Assembly (NCBI RefSeq): GCF_042651965.1
Contig: NZ_JBHSDY010000010.1
Span: forward strand, 310,001 to 374,000
Source: Castellaniella hirudinis
Lineage (GTDB): Bacteria; Pseudomonadota; Gammaproteobacteria; Burkholderiales; Burkholderiaceae_B
Direction: 5' to 3'
DNA: 64,000 bases
The notes beneath the pieces are model-generated. The model was not told where the DNA came from. It made no database searches and worked only from the letters and a program-made list of their open reading frames with translations. Shown here in pieces: positions 11,937 to 20,171 of the stretch (position 1 is its first letter; every line of letters starts with the position of its first letter). The position numbers and the translations under genes were made by a program.

Positions 11937-12835
11937 TCCCGGCCCGCCGCGCGCCGCCCCTGGTCCCAGGCCCGCTGGCGAAAGGCGCGCGGCGACTCTC
12001 CTGCCGTCTTGCGGAAGAAACGCGTGAAATGCGCGGGTTCGGAGAATCCCAGGGCGTCCGAGATTTCACCGATGGTCATGGAGGTATAGACCAGGCTGCG
12101 TCCGGCTTCCAGCGCCAGCCGCTCGTGGATCAGTTGCAGCGGGGATTTGCCCGCGTGGGCGCGGGTGATCACGTTCAGGTGGGCGGCCGTCATGCCCATC
12201 CGGTCCGCGTACCAGGCCACGTCGTGGTGCGCGGCGTAGCTGGCTTCCAGCAGTTCTCCGAAGCGGCCGTGGTGCTCCAGGCCCCGGGCGCGGGGCGGGC
12301 CATCCGGTGCCGTGGCGGCGCGGCGGCTGCGCAGCCGCGCGTAGATCAGCGTCAGCCAGGCCTCGATGCGTGCGTCGCGAAAATCGTCGCGGGACAGATA
12401 CTGGGCGTTCAGGTGCGCGAAGGCATCGCGCAGGCCCGTGCCCGCACCGCGCCCGAGCGTATGGATGAGGGGCTGGGCGGGCAGGACGGCGCGCGGTCCC
12501 AGCAACTGGACCAGGCGCGCCAGCAGGGGATAGGCGATCGTCACGACGTGTCCGGCGCAGTCCTCGTCGAACTCGAATCCGTGCACGAAGGCCTGTGGCA
12601 CCTCGACGATCGCCGGGCCCGCGACGGCGTGCCGCGCCTCGTCCAGGCAGACGACGGCCCGTCCCCGATGCAGGTAGAGGATCTGGTAGAGGCCCGAATG
12701 GCGGTGGGGTCGGATATGCCAATTGTGCAATCGGCTGCGCGAGGCGATGGTCTCGCAGTGCACCCGCTCCGCCCGGGACCATTCTTCCTGGCCGCCATAG
12801 AGCTTGAAGATCGGCGCATGATCGAAATATGTCAT
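11882..12835 (-). CDS. AraC-family regulator, PobR-like (divergent from pobA)
   Basis: 317 residues from the ATG at 12835, chosen because MTYFDHAPIFKLYG aligns with the start of the paralogue at 14158-15105. An N-terminal cupin-like ligand domain carries CETIASRSRLHNWHIRPHRH. A C-terminal double HTH follows (DVAWYADRMGMTAAHLNVI and TIGEISDALGFSEPAHFTRFFRK), ending in an extra tail of about 35 residues. PobR of this family activates pobA in response to 4-hydroxybenzoate, and the divergent pobA at 12992 fits this. Its 3' end overlaps the convergent dctD-like gene by 55 bp, so the tail may be a recent read-through. Confidence 0.85.
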   Translation of the reverse strand: MTYFDHAPIFKLYGGQEEWSRAERVHCETIASRSRLHNWHIRPHRHSGLYQILYLHRGRAVVCLDEARHAVAGPAIVEVPQAFVHGFEFDEDCAGHVVTIAYPLLARLVQLLGPRAVLPAQPLIHTLGRGAGTGLRDAFAHLNAQYLSRDDFRDARIEAWLTLIYARLRSRRAATAPDGPPRARGLEHHGRFGELLEASYAAHHDVAWYADRMGMTAAHLNVITRAHAGKSPLQLIHERLALEAGRSLVYTSMTIGEISDALGFSEPAHFTRFFRKTAGESPRAFRQRAWDQGRRAAGRDQIPASSTGVSAPASPRA

Positions 12836-12854
12836 ATGGGCAAGTTTAATCCTC

Positions 12855-12866
12855 AAAAATCCATTC
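12855..12866. promoter_or_regulatory. Candidate operator shared with the ligA1 control region (copy 1)
   Basis: AAAAATCCATTC in the spacer between the AraC gene and pobA matches AAAAGTCCATTC at 15161-15172, between the paralogous AraC gene and ligA1, in 11 of 12 bases. Two similar regulators beside two copies suggest a shared binding element. Confidence 0.4.
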
Positions 12867-12991
12867 AAAAAGCGCACCGGGCGGCGCATGATTCAGACCA
12901 TGCCCGGGTCCCGGGAAAGACCGGCATCGGATGCAGGCCATCGCTTCGGCGTCCGTCCGGCCGCCATGACCAAGAACAGAGGAGATCTCCC

Positions 12992-14176
12992 ATGAACATC
13001 AAGACGCGCGTCGCCATCATCGGCGCCGGTCCCTCGGGGCTGCTGCTGGGCCAATTGCTGCATCGCTGCGGCATCGACAATGTGATCCTGGAGCGCCACA
13101 CGCCCGACTACGTGCTGGGCCGCATCCGCGCCGGCGTGCTGGAGTATGGCTTCGTCGACCTGATGCGCGAGGCCGGCGTGTCCGAACGCATGGACCGCGA
13201 GGGCCTGGTGCACGACGGCTTCACCCTGGCTTTCCAGGGGCGGCGCCAGCATATCGACATGAAGACGCTGACCGGCAAGTCGGTGCTGGTCTACGGACAG
13301 ACCGAAGTCACGCGTGACCTGATGGATGCGCGCCAGGCCAGCGGCGCGCCCATCTACTATGAAGCCGAGGATGTGCAACTGCACGATTTCCTGGACGGCA
13401 AGCCGCGCGTCACCTTCACCCACCAGGGGCAGAAAAAGACGCTGGACTGTGATTACATCGCCGGTTGCGACGGCTTTCACGGGGTGTCGCGCAAGTCGGC
13501 GCCCAAGGACAAGCTCAAGGAATTCGAGCGCGTGTATCCCTTTGGCTGGCTGGGCCTGATGGCCGACACGCCGCCGGTGGAAGATGAACTGATCTACGTC
13601 CACAACCCGCGCGGCTTCGCGCTGTGCAGCATGCGTTCGCACACGCGCAGCCGCTACTACGTCCAGTGCAGCCTGGCCGAGCACGTCGAGGACTGGTCCG
13701 ACGACCGTTTCTGGACGGAACTGGCGGCCCGCTTGCCCGAAGACGTCGCCGGCAAGCTGGTCACCGGTCCTTCCATCGAAAAGAGCATCGCGCCGCTGCG
13801 CAGTTTCGTGGCCGAGCCGATGAAGTTCGGCAATCTGTTCCTGGTGGGCGATGCCGCGCACATCGTGCCGCCTACCGGCGCCAAGGGCCTGAACCTGGCC
13901 TCCAGCGACGTGTACACGCTGTACCACGCGCTGCGCGGCGCCTGCCTGGAAGGCCGCCCCGAGCTGCTGGACCGTTATTCGGAAATCGCCCTGCGCCGCG
14001 TCTGGAAGGCCGAGCGTTTTTCCTGGTGGATGAGCATGCTGCTGCACACCTTCGACGACGACGCCTTCAGCCAGCGCATCCAGCGGGCCGAGCAGGACTA
14101 CTACACCAGCACCCATGCCGGCCTGACCACGATTGCCGAAAACTACGTCGGCCTGCCCTACGAGCCGGTGGTCTGA
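12992..14176 (+). CDS. pobA: 4-hydroxybenzoate 3-monooxygenase
   Basis: 394 residues, identical in length to the well-studied Pseudomonas enzyme. The FAD-binding GAGPSG motif is at about 12-17, the DG motif at CDGFHGVSR and the GD motif at LVGDAAHIVPPTGAKGLN. A strong GAGGAGAT ribosome-binding site precedes the ATG. It uses FAD, NADPH and O2 to hydroxylate 4-hydroxybenzoate to protocatechuate, feeding the ring-cleavage genes in this window. It is divergent from a PobR-like AraC gene and convergent with a second AraC gene (19-bp overlap at the 3' end). Confidence 0.97.
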   Translation: MNIKTRVAIIGAGPSGLLLGQLLHRCGIDNVILERHTPDYVLGRIRAGVLEYGFVDLMREAGVSERMDREGLVHDGFTLAFQGRRQHIDMKTLTGKSVLVYGQTEVTRDLMDARQASGAPIYYEAEDVQLHDFLDGKPRVTFTHQGQKKTLDCDYIAGCDGFHGVSRKSAPKDKLKEFERVYPFGWLGLMADTPPVEDELIYVHNPRGFALCSMRSHTRSRYYVQCSLAEHVEDWSDDRFWTELAARLPEDVAGKLVTGPSIEKSIAPLRSFVAEPMKFGNLFLVGDAAHIVPPTGAKGLNLASSDVYTLYHALRGACLEGRPELLDRYSEIALRRVWKAERFSWWMSMLLHTFDDDAFSQRIQRAEQDYYTSTHAGLTTIAENYVGLPYEPVV

Positions 14177-15105
14177 TCCGCCGGGGCGTGTTCGCCGGGC
14201 GCCAGCGCCCGGCGGCGGAAGTCCTTGGGCGACACGCCCGCCAGGCGTTTGAAGAAGCGCGTGAAATAGCCGGGGTCGGCGAATCCCAGCGAATCGGCGA
14301 TGGCGCCGATGGTGCGCGTCGTGTAGATCAGTTCGCGGCGGGCTTCCAGCAGCAGCCGCTCGTGGACCAGTTCCAGCGCCGACTTGCCCGCCAGGGCCTG
14401 GGCGATGGCGTTCAGATGGGCGGGCGTCACACCGATGCGCTGCGCGTACCAGGCCACCTGGTGCTGGCGGGTGTGATGTGCCTCGATCATCCGGGCGTAG
14501 CGCGCCAGATGCTGGCTGCCGGGATCGGTCTCGGGGGCGGATGTGCCGGCCGGATAACCCTGGCGGTGGATCCAGACCAGGATGCCCGCCAGCAGCGACT
14601 CCAGCAGCGGACCGCGTTGCGGGCTGTGCAGGCTGCGGTATTCGCGGTCCAGTGCGTGGAAGCTCAGGGCCGCATGCCGGCCGGGCTCGTCCGCGTCCAG
14701 CGTCAGCACGACGGGGTCGGTGGCGGCGCTCAGGGCCAGCCCGAAGCGTGCGCACAAGCCGTGCAGCAGCGCATAGGTCAGCGTCAGGATGTAGCCGCCC
14801 GAACCCGGGCGGAAGATGAATTCGTGGACCACCCGCTGCGGCACCAGCACCAGTTGCCCGGGTTCCAGCGCGCGCGCCTGACCGTCCAGCAGCACCGTGA
14901 CCCCGCCCGACTCCAGGAACAGGACCTGGAACAGGTCCGTGTGCTTGTGGGCCGTCACATGCCAATTGTGCAATTTTTCCTGTGCTGCGATGGTTTCGCA
15001 GTAGAGCGGGTCCGAGGCCGTCCAGACATTGCCGTAGCCATACAGTTTATAGATGGGGATGGCGGTATGGTCGCGGGCCGGCGGCGCCGGGGTCAGAGGC
15101 TCCAT
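14158..15105 (-). CDS. AraC-family regulator, paralogue of the pobA regulator
   Basis: 315 residues from the ATG at 15105 (AAAGAGC ahead). The frame continues upstream to 15198 but lacks support there. The N-terminal ligand domain (PIYKLYGYGNVW, CETIAAQEKLHNWHVTAHKH) and the C-terminal double HTH (QVAWYAQRIGVTPAHLNAIA, TIGAIADSLGFADPGYFTRFFK) closely parallel the gene at 11882-12835. It is divergent from the first ligAB pair, which it probably controls. A duplication of pobR with a switch of target is the simplest history. The ligand may be 4-hydroxybenzoate or a related hydroxybenzoate. Confidence 0.85.
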   Translation of the reverse strand: MEPLTPAPPARDHTAIPIYKLYGYGNVWTASDPLYCETIAAQEKLHNWHVTAHKHTDLFQVLFLESGGVTVLLDGQARALEPGQLVLVPQRVVHEFIFRPGSGGYILTLTYALLHGLCARFGLALSAATDPVVLTLDADEPGRHAALSFHALDREYRSLHSPQRGPLLESLLAGILVWIHRQGYPAGTSAPETDPGSQHLARYARMIEAHHTRQHQVAWYAQRIGVTPAHLNAIAQALAGKSALELVHERLLLEARRELIYTTRTIGAIADSLGFADPGYFTRFFKRLAGVSPKDFRRRALAPGEHAPADQTTGS

Positions 15106-15160
15106 GACGTGCTCTTTGGGGTGGGGGACGATATCTGCGAAATGTACATTTTTAAAGAAT

Positions 15161-15172
15161 AAAAGTCCATTC
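15161..15172. promoter_or_regulatory. Candidate operator shared with the pobA control region (copy 2)
   Basis: AAAAGTCCATTC lies in an A/T-rich part of the spacer between the second AraC gene and ligA1. It matches 12855-12866 in 11 of 12 bases. Confidence 0.4.
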
Positions 15173-15258
15173 TCCGGCAGGGCGCCCGGGCCCATCATGA
15201 GTCTGTCCGTGCACGCCGCGACTTCGGCGCGGCGGCTTCGATCTCAAGGAGACTTCTC

Positions 15259-15618
15259 ATGACAACAGCCACCCGCAAGTGCCGGCGGTCCATCCCCGGC
15301 ACCGCGATCTTCGACGGCGACCTGGCCCGCATCGGCTACGCCCTGAATCGCATGTGTTTCAGCTTCAATGCCGCCGAATGCCGCGAGGCCTTTCAGCGCG
15401 ACGAAGAAGCCTACATGACGCGCTACCGCCTGACGGACGCGCAGAAAGACGCCGTGCGCAGCCGCCAGGTCCTGCAGATGATCGCCGCCGGGGGACACCC
15501 CTATTACCTGGCCAAGCTGGCCGGGATCTTCGGCCTGGACATGCAGGACATCGGCGCCCAGCAGACCGGCGTCACCAAAGAGGCCTTCCAGGCCAAACTC
15601 GTTGCGGCAGGAGCTTGA
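15259..15618 (+). CDS. Extradiol ring-cleavage dioxygenase alpha subunit, LigA-like (copy 1)
   Basis: 119 residues, a typical LigA length. LigA landmarks are IPGTAIFDGDLARIGYALNR and FQRDEEAYMTRYRLTDAQKDAV. GGAG stands 9 bases before the ATG. The small helical alpha subunit caps the active site of the beta subunit encoded 2 bases downstream. It differs clearly from the alpha subunit in the full pathway operon (29751-30140), which has a C-terminal extension. The pair may therefore act on protocatechuate, gallate or a related catechol. Its place beside pobA favours protocatechuate. Confidence 0.85.
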   Translation: MTTATRKCRRSIPGTAIFDGDLARIGYALNRMCFSFNAAECREAFQRDEEAYMTRYRLTDAQKDAVRSRQVLQMIAAGGHPYYLAKLAGIFGLDMQDIGAQQTGVTKEAFQAKLVAAGA

Positions 15619-15620
15619 AC

Positions 15621-16472
15621 ATGGCACACATCATCGGCAGCATCAGCACGTCCCACGTGCCGGCCATCGGCGGCGCGCTGGCCCGTCAGAAGCAGCAGGA
15701 CCCGTACTGGAAGCCCTTCTTCGACGCCTACGGCAAGGCGCGCGAATGGCTGGGACGCGAGCGCCCGGACGTGGTGGTCATCCTGCACAACGACCATGGC
15801 CTGAATTTCTTCCTCGACAAGATGCCGACCTTTGCGGTGGGTGCGGCGGACGTCTACAAAAACGCCGACGAAGGCTGGGGCATTCCGCCGCTGGCCGAGG
15901 CGCGCGGCTGCGTGGACCTGTCCTGGCAGATCGTCGAGACCTTGATCGAGGACGAGTTCGACATCACCACCTGCCAGGAGGCGCTGGTCGACCATTCCGT
16001 GTCGCTGCCCTTGGCGCTGCTCTGGCCGGAAGGCAAGGACGCGGGGGCATGGCCGGTGGAAATCGTGCCGGTCTGCATCAACACCGTGCTGGCGCCGTAC
16101 CCTTCAGCCTCGCGCTGCTACCGGCTGGGACAGTCGCTGCGCCGCGCCATCGAATCCTGGGACGATGACCGGCGCGTGCTCATCATCGCCAGCGGCGGCC
16201 TGTCGCACCAACTGGACGGCGAACGAGCCGGCTTCATCAACAAGCCCTTCGACCTGCAATTCATGGACAGCCTGGTGGCCGATCCGACCTGGATCACCCA
16301 GTATTCCAACGAAGAACTGGTCGAACTGACCGGCACCCAAGGCATCGAACTGCTGATGTGGGTGGCGGCGCGCGGCGTGCTGGACGAGACGCCGGTCAAA
16401 CAGCACCACGCGCACTACCACGTGCCGATCTCCAATACGGCGACGGGTCTGCTGGTCTTAGAGCCCGCTTAA
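15621..16472 (+). CDS. Extradiol ring-cleavage dioxygenase beta subunit, LigB-like (copy 1)
   Basis: 283 residues of the class III extradiol dioxygenase fold. Expected Fe(II) ligands are visible: His12 (STSHVPAIG), His59 (ILHNDHGLNF) and the Glu in GTQGIELLMW. The catalytic His lies in ASGGLSHQL. It opens protocatechuate (or a close relative) between carbons 4 and 5. With the alpha gene immediately upstream it forms a two-gene unit divergent from an AraC regulator. No other pathway genes accompany it, so its product would be handled by the operon at 25.9-32 kb. It overlaps the convergent hydrolase gene by 4 bases. Confidence 0.88.
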   Translation: MAHIIGSISTSHVPAIGGALARQKQQDPYWKPFFDAYGKAREWLGRERPDVVVILHNDHGLNFFLDKMPTFAVGAADVYKNADEGWGIPPLAEARGCVDLSWQIVETLIEDEFDITTCQEALVDHSVSLPLALLWPEGKDAGAWPVEIVPVCINTVLAPYPSASRCYRLGQSLRRAIESWDDDRRVLIIASGGLSHQLDGERAGFINKPFDLQFMDSLVADPTWITQYSNEELVELTGTQGIELLMWVAARGVLDETPVKQHHAHYHVPISNTATGLLVLEPA

Positions 16473-17188
16473 GCCGCCAACTCCCGCCGCGCCAGCCAGC
16501 CCGTGATCGCGGACAGGCAGGCCGCGGGCGCCTCGAACGGCGCCATGTGGCCGGCGCCTTGGACGGCCTCCAGGGCTGCGTCGGGCACCCGGGCCGTCAT
16601 GTCCGCATGACGGTCGAGCGGGCTCCAGCGGTCCTCGGTGCCGCTCATGAACAGGACAGGGCAGGCGATCCGGCCCAGCAGGTCCGTCGCGTCGGGCCGG
16701 CCGATCAGGGCCTGGATCTGGCCGGCGAAGGAATCCGGCGTCGAGCGCAGCACCATGGCGCGCATCCGGGCCATCAGCGCGTCGTCGTCCCGGGTCAGGT
16801 CCGCGATCATGCCGTCCAGCCAGTCCTCGAGGATGGCTTCCACGCCGCCGGCCCGCGCCGCGTTCACCAGGGCCTGGCGTTTTTCGGTTTCGCCTTCGCC
16901 CAATCCCCGGTAGCCCGTGTTCATCAGCACCAGGGCCTGGCAGCGTTCCGGCGCCTGACGCGCCATCTCCAGTGCGACGCGCCCGCCCATCGAATGTCCC
17001 ACGACGATCAGCGGCCCGGTCGTGCGCGCCAGCACGCTGCGTGCCGCATCGGGCAGGGAGTCGATGCTGCTCAGGTTCGCGCACAGGACGTGGCCCAGGC
17101 GCGACAGCGGGCCGATGAAATCGGCCCAGGTATCCGCGTCGCACAGCAGGCCGTGCAGCAGGACGAAGGTGGGGCGTTCGTGATTCAT
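16469..17188 (-). CDS. Alpha/beta-fold hydrolase
   Basis: 239 residues. The oxyanion-hole motif LLHGLLCDADTW lies near residue 10-20, and the nucleophile elbow GHSMGG is central. The likely acid Asp is in FMSGTEDRWSPL, and the His in GAGHMAPFEAP. Fold and length match esterases, lactonases and meta-cleavage hydrolases. The substrate cannot be assigned. Position beside the first LigAB pair suggests an ester- or lactone-type aromatic intermediate, but it is transcribed from the opposite strand and may be independent. Confidence 0.8.
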   Translation of the reverse strand: MNHERPTFVLLHGLLCDADTWADFIGPLSRLGHVLCANLSSIDSLPDAARSVLARTTGPLIVVGHSMGGRVALEMARQAPERCQALVLMNTGYRGLGEGETEKRQALVNAARAGGVEAILEDWLDGMIADLTRDDDALMARMRAMVLRSTPDSFAGQIQALIGRPDATDLLGRIACPVLFMSGTEDRWSPLDRHADMTARVPDAALEAVQGAGHMAPFEAPAACLSAITGWLARRELAA

Positions 17189-17411
17189 GGAGTCTCCTGA
17201 AACGGGGGCGGCGGGGCAGGGCAGGCGCCGGGCTGTACGGGCCGGTTCGCGCGTCGGGCGCGGTCTGAACGATAATCGAAACCTTCAAGGGATGCACTGA
17301 ACCGGATCGGACGCCGAGCACGGGTCGGGTGCGTTTCCCGGGGCGCAGGGGCGGCGCCCGTCCGTGTCCTTTTCCGGCCGCATGCCCGGCGGTTTCCGGC
17401 GAGATGTCCGC

Positions 17412-17903
17412 ATGTCCGATCCGATCCTGCGAGAATCCCTTTATACCCAGCCCGGCCACTTGCTGCGCCGCGCGCAGCAGATTTCCGCCTCGATCTTCCA
17501 CGACGAGATCGGCAGTCAGGTCACGCCCATGCAGTATGCCGTGCTGTGCGTGCTGCTGGACAATCCGGGGGTCGATCAGGTGTCCGTGGCAGGTCTGGCG
17601 GCCATCGACACGTCCACGGCGGCCAGCGTGGCGACGCGGCTGGAGGAAAAAGGCCTGCTGTCCCGGCGCGTGGATCCGGCGAACCGCCGCCAGCGGATCC
17701 TGACGCTGACCGACCAGGGGCGGGACCTGTTGCAGGCGCTCAACGACGCCATCGGCCGACTGCACCAGCGCATCTTCGAAAAATTCTCGCCCCAGGAAGA
17801 AGCCCGGTTCATGGAATTGCTGCAGAAACTGGTGGACGTGAACAATCACCAGAGCCGGGCGCCGCTGACGACTGCGAAAAACCCCATTTCAAATAAGGTC
17901 TAA
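17412..17903 (+). CDS. MarR-family transcriptional regulator
   Basis: 163 residues from the ATG at 17412; an in-frame ATG at 17364 is possible but adds an atypical tail. A winged HTH is visible (VSVAGLAAIDTSTAASVATRLEEKGLLSRRVDPANRRQRILTLT, with the conserved DxRxxR-type wing) between helical dimerisation segments. MarR proteins of this kind usually repress aromatic catabolic genes and respond to the substrate or its CoA ester. It is 145 bp upstream of vanA on the same strand, with a dyad between, suggesting control of vanAB. Classical VanR is a GntR protein, so this would be a different regulator type. Confidence 0.85.
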   Translation: MSDPILRESLYTQPGHLLRRAQQISASIFHDEIGSQVTPMQYAVLCVLLDNPGVDQVSVAGLAAIDTSTAASVATRLEEKGLLSRRVDPANRRQRILTLTDQGRDLLQALNDAIGRLHQRIFEKFSPQEEARFMELLQKLVDVNNHQSRAPLTTAKNPISNKV

Positions 17904-17956
17904 GGGTAAATACCACTAGGCCGGCGCCGTCCGAAAAAATAGGATATGCCTGAATG

Positions 17957-17970
17957 TTCAGTGTACTGAA
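17957..17970. promoter_or_regulatory. Candidate MarR operator upstream of vanA
   Basis: TTCAGT-GT-ACTGAA is a 14-bp dyad with 6-bp arms in the marR-vanA spacer. A second short palindrome, ATGAATTCAT, follows at 17986-17995. Position and symmetry suit a MarR dimer, but no binding data can be inferred. Confidence 0.5.
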
Positions 17971-18047
17971 TGTCAATCTGGACGTATGAATTCATGAATG
18001 ATGGACCGGGCCGCGCGATTGCCGGGCGGCCGGCCGGGAGGTTGACG

Positions 18048-19085
18048 ATGTTTCCCAAGAATGCCTGGTACGTGGCCTGTACGCCCGACGAAATCGCGGA
18101 CAAGCCCCTGGGCCGCACGATCTGCGGCCAGCCCGTCGCGCTCTACCGGGGCGCCGAGGGCCGCGTTGCGGCGGTGGAGGACTTCTGTCCTCACCGGGGC
18201 GCAGCCTTGTCGCTGGGTTCGGTCGTGGACGGCAATCTGATGTGCGGCTATCACGGCCTGGTCATGGGCTGCGACGGCAAGGCCGTCTCCATGCCCAAGC
18301 AGCGGGTAGGCGGGTTCCCCTGTATCCGCAGCTACCCGGTGGTGGAGCGGCACGGCTTCATCTGGATCTGGCCGGGTGATTTTGGGCAAGCCGACGAGGC
18401 GGCCATTCCCGATCTGTTCTGGGCCGATCATCCGGAATGGGCCTATGGCGGCGGGCTGTACCATATCGGCTGCGATTACCGGCTGATGATCGACAACCTG
18501 ATGGATCTGACCCACGAAGCCTACGTGCACACCGACAGCATCGGCCAGGGCGAGATCGACGAGGCGCCGGTCAAGACCCGGGTCGAAGGTGATCAGGTCG
18601 TCACCAGCCGCGTCATGCACGGCATCATTGCGCCGCCATTCTGGCAGGCGGCCATGCGGGCTCACGGCCTGGATGATCAGGCGCCGGTCGACCGCTGGCA
18701 GATGTCGCGCTTCCACGCACCGGGCCACGTGCTGATCGACGTGGGCGTGGCGCTGGCGGGCAAGGGCGGCTACGACGCCGATCCCCACGACAAGGTCTCG
18801 GCGATCGTGGTGGACTTCATGACGCCCGAAACCGAATCCTCGCACTGGTATTTCTGGGGCATGGCGCGTCACTTCCAGCCTGACGATGCCGCGCTGACCG
18901 ACGCGATCCGCGAAGGGCAGGGCAGGATTTTCAGCCAGGACCTGGCCGTGCTGGAGGCGCAGCAGCGCAACCAAAGCCTTTTCCCCGACCGCCGGCTGCT
19001 GGCCCTGGATATCGACGCCGGCGGCGTGCGGGCGCGCCGTGTGCTGGACGGCCTGCTCCAGGCCGAGGCCCCGGCCGCGTCATAA
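18048..19085 (+). CDS. vanA: Vanillate O-demethylase, Rieske oxygenase subunit
   Basis: 345 residues, the usual VanA length. The start at 18048 has GGGAGG close upstream. The N-terminal Rieske [2Fe-2S] domain shows Cys47-x-His49 and Cys66-x2-His69 (CPHRG, CGYHG). The catalytic domain has the mononuclear-iron motif DNLMDLTHEAYVH. It demethylates vanillate to protocatechuate plus formaldehyde using electrons from VanB, encoded 50 bp downstream. Related Rieske demethylases act on other methoxybenzoates, so vanillate is the likely but not the only possible substrate. Confidence 0.92.
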   Translation: MFPKNAWYVACTPDEIADKPLGRTICGQPVALYRGAEGRVAAVEDFCPHRGAALSLGSVVDGNLMCGYHGLVMGCDGKAVSMPKQRVGGFPCIRSYPVVERHGFIWIWPGDFGQADEAAIPDLFWADHPEWAYGGGLYHIGCDYRLMIDNLMDLTHEAYVHTDSIGQGEIDEAPVKTRVEGDQVVTSRVMHGIIAPPFWQAAMRAHGLDDQAPVDRWQMSRFHAPGHVLIDVGVALAGKGGYDADPHDKVSAIVVDFMTPETESSHWYFWGMARHFQPDDAALTDAIREGQGRIFSQDLAVLEAQQRNQSLFPDRRLLALDIDAGGVRARRVLDGLLQAEAPAAS

Positions 19086-19135
19086 TATTGAGTGACAGTC
19101 CGGCCTGTTCACCGGACGATAGGAAAGAGCACAAC

Positions 19136-20110
19136 ATGATCACCGAACTCCTGTCCGTGCAGGTCGCCGGCAAACACCAGGCGGCCCAGGACGTCGTGAG
19201 CCTCGAACTGGTGGACCCTGACGGCGGCCCGCTGCCTGAATTCACGCCCGGTGCGCACATCGACGTCCATCTGCCGGGCGGCTTCATCCGCCAATATTCC
19301 CTGCTCAACGATTGCGTGCAGCGGTCCCATTTCCTGATCGGCGTGCTGCGCGAGCCGCAGTCGCGGGGGGGCTCGACGGCCGTGCACGACCAGGTGCATG
19401 TAGGCGATGTGCTGCGCATCAGCGCGCCGCGCAACCGCTTTCCGCTGGTCGCCGCCGAACGCAGCCTGCTGTTCGCCGGCGGGATCGGGATCACGCCGCT
19501 GCTGTGCATGGCGCGCCGCCTGCAGGCGACGGGCGCCGCCTTCGATCTGCACTATAGCTGCCGGTCCCGCACCCGCGCCGCCTTTCTGGACGAGATCCAG
19601 GGGCCGGATCTGGCCGCGCATGCCCAGGTGCATTTCGATGACGAACCTGAAACGGCGCTGGACGCGCGGGCCGTTCTGGCGGCGGCCGGTCCGCAGGCCC
19701 ATGTCTACGTCTGCGGACCGTCGGGCTACATCGATTACATCCTGGACCAGGGGCGCGCGGCCGGCGTGGACGAAGCACGCCTGCACTTCGAGCGTTTCGC
19801 CCTGGGCGAGGACGAACACCCCTCGGCCCCGGTCGAAGGGGACGTGGCCTTCCAGGTCAAGCTGGCCAGCACGGGCGAAGTCTTCGACATCCCCGCCGAC
19901 GAGACCGTCACCTCGGCCCTGGACCGGCAGGGCGTGTTCATTCCGGTGTCCTGCGAAGAAGGCATTTGCGGCACTTGCCTGACCGGTGTCAGCGAAGGCG
20001 TCCCCGATCACCGCGACAGCTATCTCACCGACGACGAACACGCGGCCAACGACCAATTCACCCCGTGTTGCTCGCGCGCGCGGACCTCCATGCTGGTGCT
20101 GGACCTGTAG
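19136..20110 (+). CDS. vanB: Vanillate O-demethylase, reductase subunit
   Basis: 324 residues from the ATG at 19136 (AGGAAAGAGC ahead). The flavin-binding domain has RQYSLLND, the NAD-binding domain GGIGITPLLCMAR and CGPSGY, and the C-terminal plant-type [2Fe-2S] ferredoxin domain CEEGICGTCLTG with a later CC. This is the phthalate-dioxygenase-reductase arrangement. It passes electrons from NAD(P)H to VanA. It is probably co-transcribed with vanA and with the ABC binding-protein gene downstream. Confidence 0.93.
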   Translation: MITELLSVQVAGKHQAAQDVVSLELVDPDGGPLPEFTPGAHIDVHLPGGFIRQYSLLNDCVQRSHFLIGVLREPQSRGGSTAVHDQVHVGDVLRISAPRNRFPLVAAERSLLFAGGIGITPLLCMARRLQATGAAFDLHYSCRSRTRAAFLDEIQGPDLAAHAQVHFDDEPETALDARAVLAAAGPQAHVYVCGPSGYIDYILDQGRAAGVDEARLHFERFALGEDEHPSAPVEGDVAFQVKLASTGEVFDIPADETVTSALDRQGVFIPVSCEEGICGTCLTGVSEGVPDHRDSYLTDDEHAANDQFTPCCSRARTSMLVLDL

Positions 20111-20171
20111 ACGGGCCGGCGCCTTCATCCCGCTTTCCCGCATTTCACGACGACAAGACAAGGAGACACTC

